A stretch of 14,475 bases of DNA from an uncultured Collinsella sp. (lineage in GTDB: Bacteria > Actinomycetota > Coriobacteriia > Coriobacteriales > Coriobacteriaceae): assembly GCA_900544225.1 (NCBI GenBank), contig UQUD01000049.1, positions 1-14,475 of the forward strand, in the 5' to 3' direction. How positions within the stretch are numbered: the stretch's first letter is position 1; each line of letters begins with the position of its first letter. Shown piece after piece: positions 12,459 to 14,475 of the stretch. The notes under the pieces were generated by a model. That model had not been told where the DNA came from and ran no database searches. It saw nothing but the letters and a program-made list of their open reading frames with translations. The position numbers and the translations under genes are program-made.

Positions 12459-14370
12459 AGCAACGACCGCCGAGCGCGCGCTCAACCGCAAGGGCGGCAC
12501 CATGTCGCGCCTCATCAAGACGCTCTTTGGCTTCTACCCCGTGCTTTTGCCCCTCGTCGTCGTCGGCGTGGTGCTCTGCGCCATCATCAACTCCATCGGC
12601 GCGACCTTCCTTCAGAGCGCCCTGCAGATTATTAGCGAGTCGTGGCAGTCGGGCGATTGGGCGACCGCGCAGCCCAAAATTCTGAAGCTTGTGACCACCC
12701 TCGCCTGCATCTACGGCGTCGGCATCCTGTCCTCACTCTTCTGGAACCGCGCCATGGCCATCGTTACGCAGGGCTCGCTCGAGAAGCTGCGCGAGAAGAT
12801 GTTCAACCGCATGCAGGACCTGCCGATTCGCTACTTCGACACGCACCAGCGCGGCGACATCATGAGCCACTACACCAACGACATCGACACGCTGCGTCAG
12901 ATGATCAGCCAGTCGCTGCCCAACCTGCTCATGACGACCATCGTCATCGTCACGGTGTTCTTTATCATGCTGTACTACAGCGTGTGGATGTGCCTGGTCA
13001 TTGTGGCCGGCGTCGTCTTTATGACCTTTATGACCAAGCTGCTCGGCTCCAACTCCGCGCGCTTCTTCATTGCGCAGCAGGCTGAACTCGGCGTGGTCGA
13101 GGGCCATATCGAGGAAGTCATGAACGGCCAGAAGGTCGTCAAGGCATTCTGCCACGAGTCTGCCGCCGAAGCCGATTTTGACGAGCGCAACGAAAAGCTC
13201 TTCGAGGTCTCGCAGAAGGCCAACATGTACGCCAACATCCTCATGCCTATCCTTATGAACCTGGGCAACCTGCTCTACGTGCTGGTCGCACTGGCGGGCG
13301 GCATTTTCCTGGCGCTGGGCGTGCCTAACCTGAGCATCTCGGGCATGACGCTGTCCATCGCCGTCGTAGTGCCGTTCCTCAACATGACCAAGCAGTTCTG
13401 CGGACAGATCGGTCAGATCTCGCAGCAGATCAACGCCGTGGTCATGGGCCTCGCCGGCGCCGACCGCATCTTTGAGCTCATCGACGAGAAGCCCGAAGCC
13501 GACGAAGGCTATGTGACGCTCGTCAACGCGCAGGTGAACCCCGATACCTGGCAGCTCGAGGAGGCCGACCACCACACCGGCATGTGGGCATGGAAGCATC
13601 CGCACCGCGCGACCGGCGAGATCGAGTACGTGCCGCTGCGCGGCGACCTGGTCATGGACAACGTGGACTTTGGCTACACGCCCGACCACGAGGTGCTGCA
13701 CGGCGTGTCCGTGTTTGCCAAGCCGGGCCAGAAGGTCGCGTTTGTCGGCGCCACCGGTGCCGGTAAGACGACCATCACCAACCTCATCAACCGCTTCTAC
13801 GACATCGCCGACGGCAAGATCCGCTACGACGGCATCAACGTCAACAAGATCCGCAAGGCCGATCTGCGCCGCTCGCTGGGCGTGGTGCTGCAGGACGTGA
13901 ACCTGTTCACCGGCACCGTGATGGACAACATCCGCTACGGCAACCTGGACGCCACCGACGAGGAGTGCATCGCGGCGGCCAAGCTCGCGGGCGCGGACGA
14001 CTTTATCACCCGCCTGCCCGACGGCTACGAAACGATGCTCACCGGCAACGGCGCCCAGCTGTCGCAGGGCCAGCGCCAGCTGATTTCGATCGCACGCGCC
14101 GCCGTCGCCGATCCGCCGGCAATGATTCTGGACGAGGCCACGAGCTCCATCGACACCCGCACCGAGGCCATCGTGCAGGCCGGCATGGATAAGCTCATGG
14201 AGGGCCGCACGACGTTTGTCATCGCGCACCGCCTCTCCACCGTGCGCAACTCCGACGCGATTATCTGCCTGGACCACGGCCGCATCATCGAGCGCGGCAA
14301 CCACGACGAGCTTATCGCCAAGCGCGGGTATTACTACCAGCTCTATACCGGAGCGTTTGAGCTGGAGTAG
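12451..14370 (+). CDS. ABC exporter half-transporter, catalytic subunit
   Basis: Second half of the heterodimeric exporter, 639 residues, six-helix membrane domain (about 20-330) then NBD (about 400-639). All catalytic residues are present: Walker A GATGAGKTT (433-441), Walker B ILDEA with E562, D-loop SSID, switch H593 (IAHRLS). The signature is LSQGQ (537-541), not LSGGQ; by the geometry of such dimers it faces the degenerate Walker A of the partner, while this subunit's Walker A faces the partner's VSGGQ. About 48 residues (351-398), rich in Trp, His and Asp (WAWKHPHR), are inserted between membrane domain and NBD, as in many second subunits of MarR-linked pairs. ATG 12451 overlaps the previous stop in ATGAGTAA, with GGAGG 8 bases upstream; the upstream open frame is shadow. 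Confidence 0.93.
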   Translation: MSKATTAERALNRKGGTMSRLIKTLFGFYPVLLPLVVVGVVLCAIINSIGATFLQSALQIISESWQSGDWATAQPKILKLVTTLACIYGVGILSSLFWNRAMAIVTQGSLEKLREKMFNRMQDLPIRYFDTHQRGDIMSHYTNDIDTLRQMISQSLPNLLMTTIVIVTVFFIMLYYSVWMCLVIVAGVVFMTFMTKLLGSNSARFFIAQQAELGVVEGHIEEVMNGQKVVKAFCHESAAEADFDERNEKLFEVSQKANMYANILMPILMNLGNLLYVLVALAGGIFLALGVPNLSISGMTLSIAVVVPFLNMTKQFCGQIGQISQQINAVVMGLAGADRIFELIDEKPEADEGYVTLVNAQVNPDTWQLEEADHHTGMWAWKHPHRATGEIEYVPLRGDLVMDNVDFGYTPDHEVLHGVSVFAKPGQKVAFVGATGAGKTTITNLINRFYDIADGKIRYDGINVNKIRKADLRRSLGVVLQDVNLFTGTVMDNIRYGNLDATDEECIAAAKLAGADDFITRLPDGYETMLTGNGAQLSQGQRQLISIARAAVADPPAMILDEATSSIDTRTEAIVQAGMDKLMEGRTTFVIAHRLSTVRNSDAIICLDHGRIIERGNHDELIAKRGYYYQLYTGAFELE

Positions 14371-14409
14371 ATCTGGCAACCCGGAACTACGCCGCAACGC
14401 ATAAGCCCC

Positions 14410-14431
14410 CGCAGTTCATATGTGAACTGCG
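14410..14431. terminator. Short hairpin after the ABC exporter operon
   Basis: CGCAGTTCA/TGAACTGCG, a 9-base perfect stem with a TATG loop, 39 bases after the last stop codon. Flanked by CCCC on both sides and not followed by T-run. It may be a weak terminator or a dispersed palindrome; 14432-14475 shows nothing else I can assign. Confidence 0.35.
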
Positions 14432-14475
14432 CCCCAAATCTTGGACGCCCTAAATAGCGACTAGGCCGCGAGGGC

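Noticed and set aside
10575..12518. 647-codon open frame on the minus strand
   Set aside because: Exactly antisense to the first ABC half-transporter; no motif or ribosome-binding site supports it.
12733..14397. 554-codon open frame on the minus strand
   Set aside because: Antisense to the second ABC half-transporter; repetitive Val/Asp/His composition of a shadow frame.

Overview
The window is a high-GC bacterial chromosome segment. Short intergenic gaps, Shine-Dalgarno sites before most starts, Tat/lipoprotein export signals and the mix of protein families (amino-acid ABC uptake, MarR-linked heterodimeric ABC exporter, PdxY-like kinase fused translationally to a TIGR04076-type protein) fit a gut actinobacterium of the Coriobacteriia, most likely Collinsella-like. 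That placement is inference from composition and gene style; no rRNA or other taxonomic marker is present.

Layout. (1) Positions 1-4081, minus strand: a polar amino-acid ABC importer in the order binding lipoprotein, permease, ATPase, followed by an M20 metallopeptidase that runs off the left edge. Together they look like uptake of an amino acid or small peptide derivative plus its hydrolysis. (2) 4195-4329: a nested inverted-repeat element (copy A) that also ends the next gene. (3) 4345-6184, minus strand: a LacX-like aldose 1-epimerase family protein and an unrecognised single-pass membrane protein. (4) 6270-6387: two unrelated palindromic elements in the divergent gap. (5) 6445-8178, plus strand: an MFS exporter of the DHA1 type and a low-molecular-weight protein tyrosine phosphatase. 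(6) 8216-8308: a three-copy GAGCGTGGA repeat in the convergent gap. (7) 8311-9457, minus strand: a pyridoxamine kinase followed by a TIGR04076-like small protein with overlapping start and stop codons.

(8) 9458-10147 is a 690-base gene-free stretch that is unusually dense in secondary structure: a 156-base element with perfect 26-base terminal inverted repeats that reads as a 42-codon frame beginning MPDYYD on both strands, an 8-base dyad, a second diverged copy (copy B) of the nested element at 4195-4329, a 12-base perfect hairpin, and a strong promoter with a dyad over its -10 box. (9) 10148-14370, plus strand: MarR-type repressor and two ABC exporter half-transporters in one overlapping operon. 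The first half-transporter has a degenerate ATPase site and the second a consensus one, so the pair should work as an asymmetric heterodimeric exporter under control of the MarR protein.

The most interesting material is non-coding. The two elements at 4195-4329 and 9910-10007 share about 20-base conserved flanks, but their outer helices have different sequences that are each perfectly complementary. That pattern is expected of a conserved structured RNA or structure-recognised DNA element.
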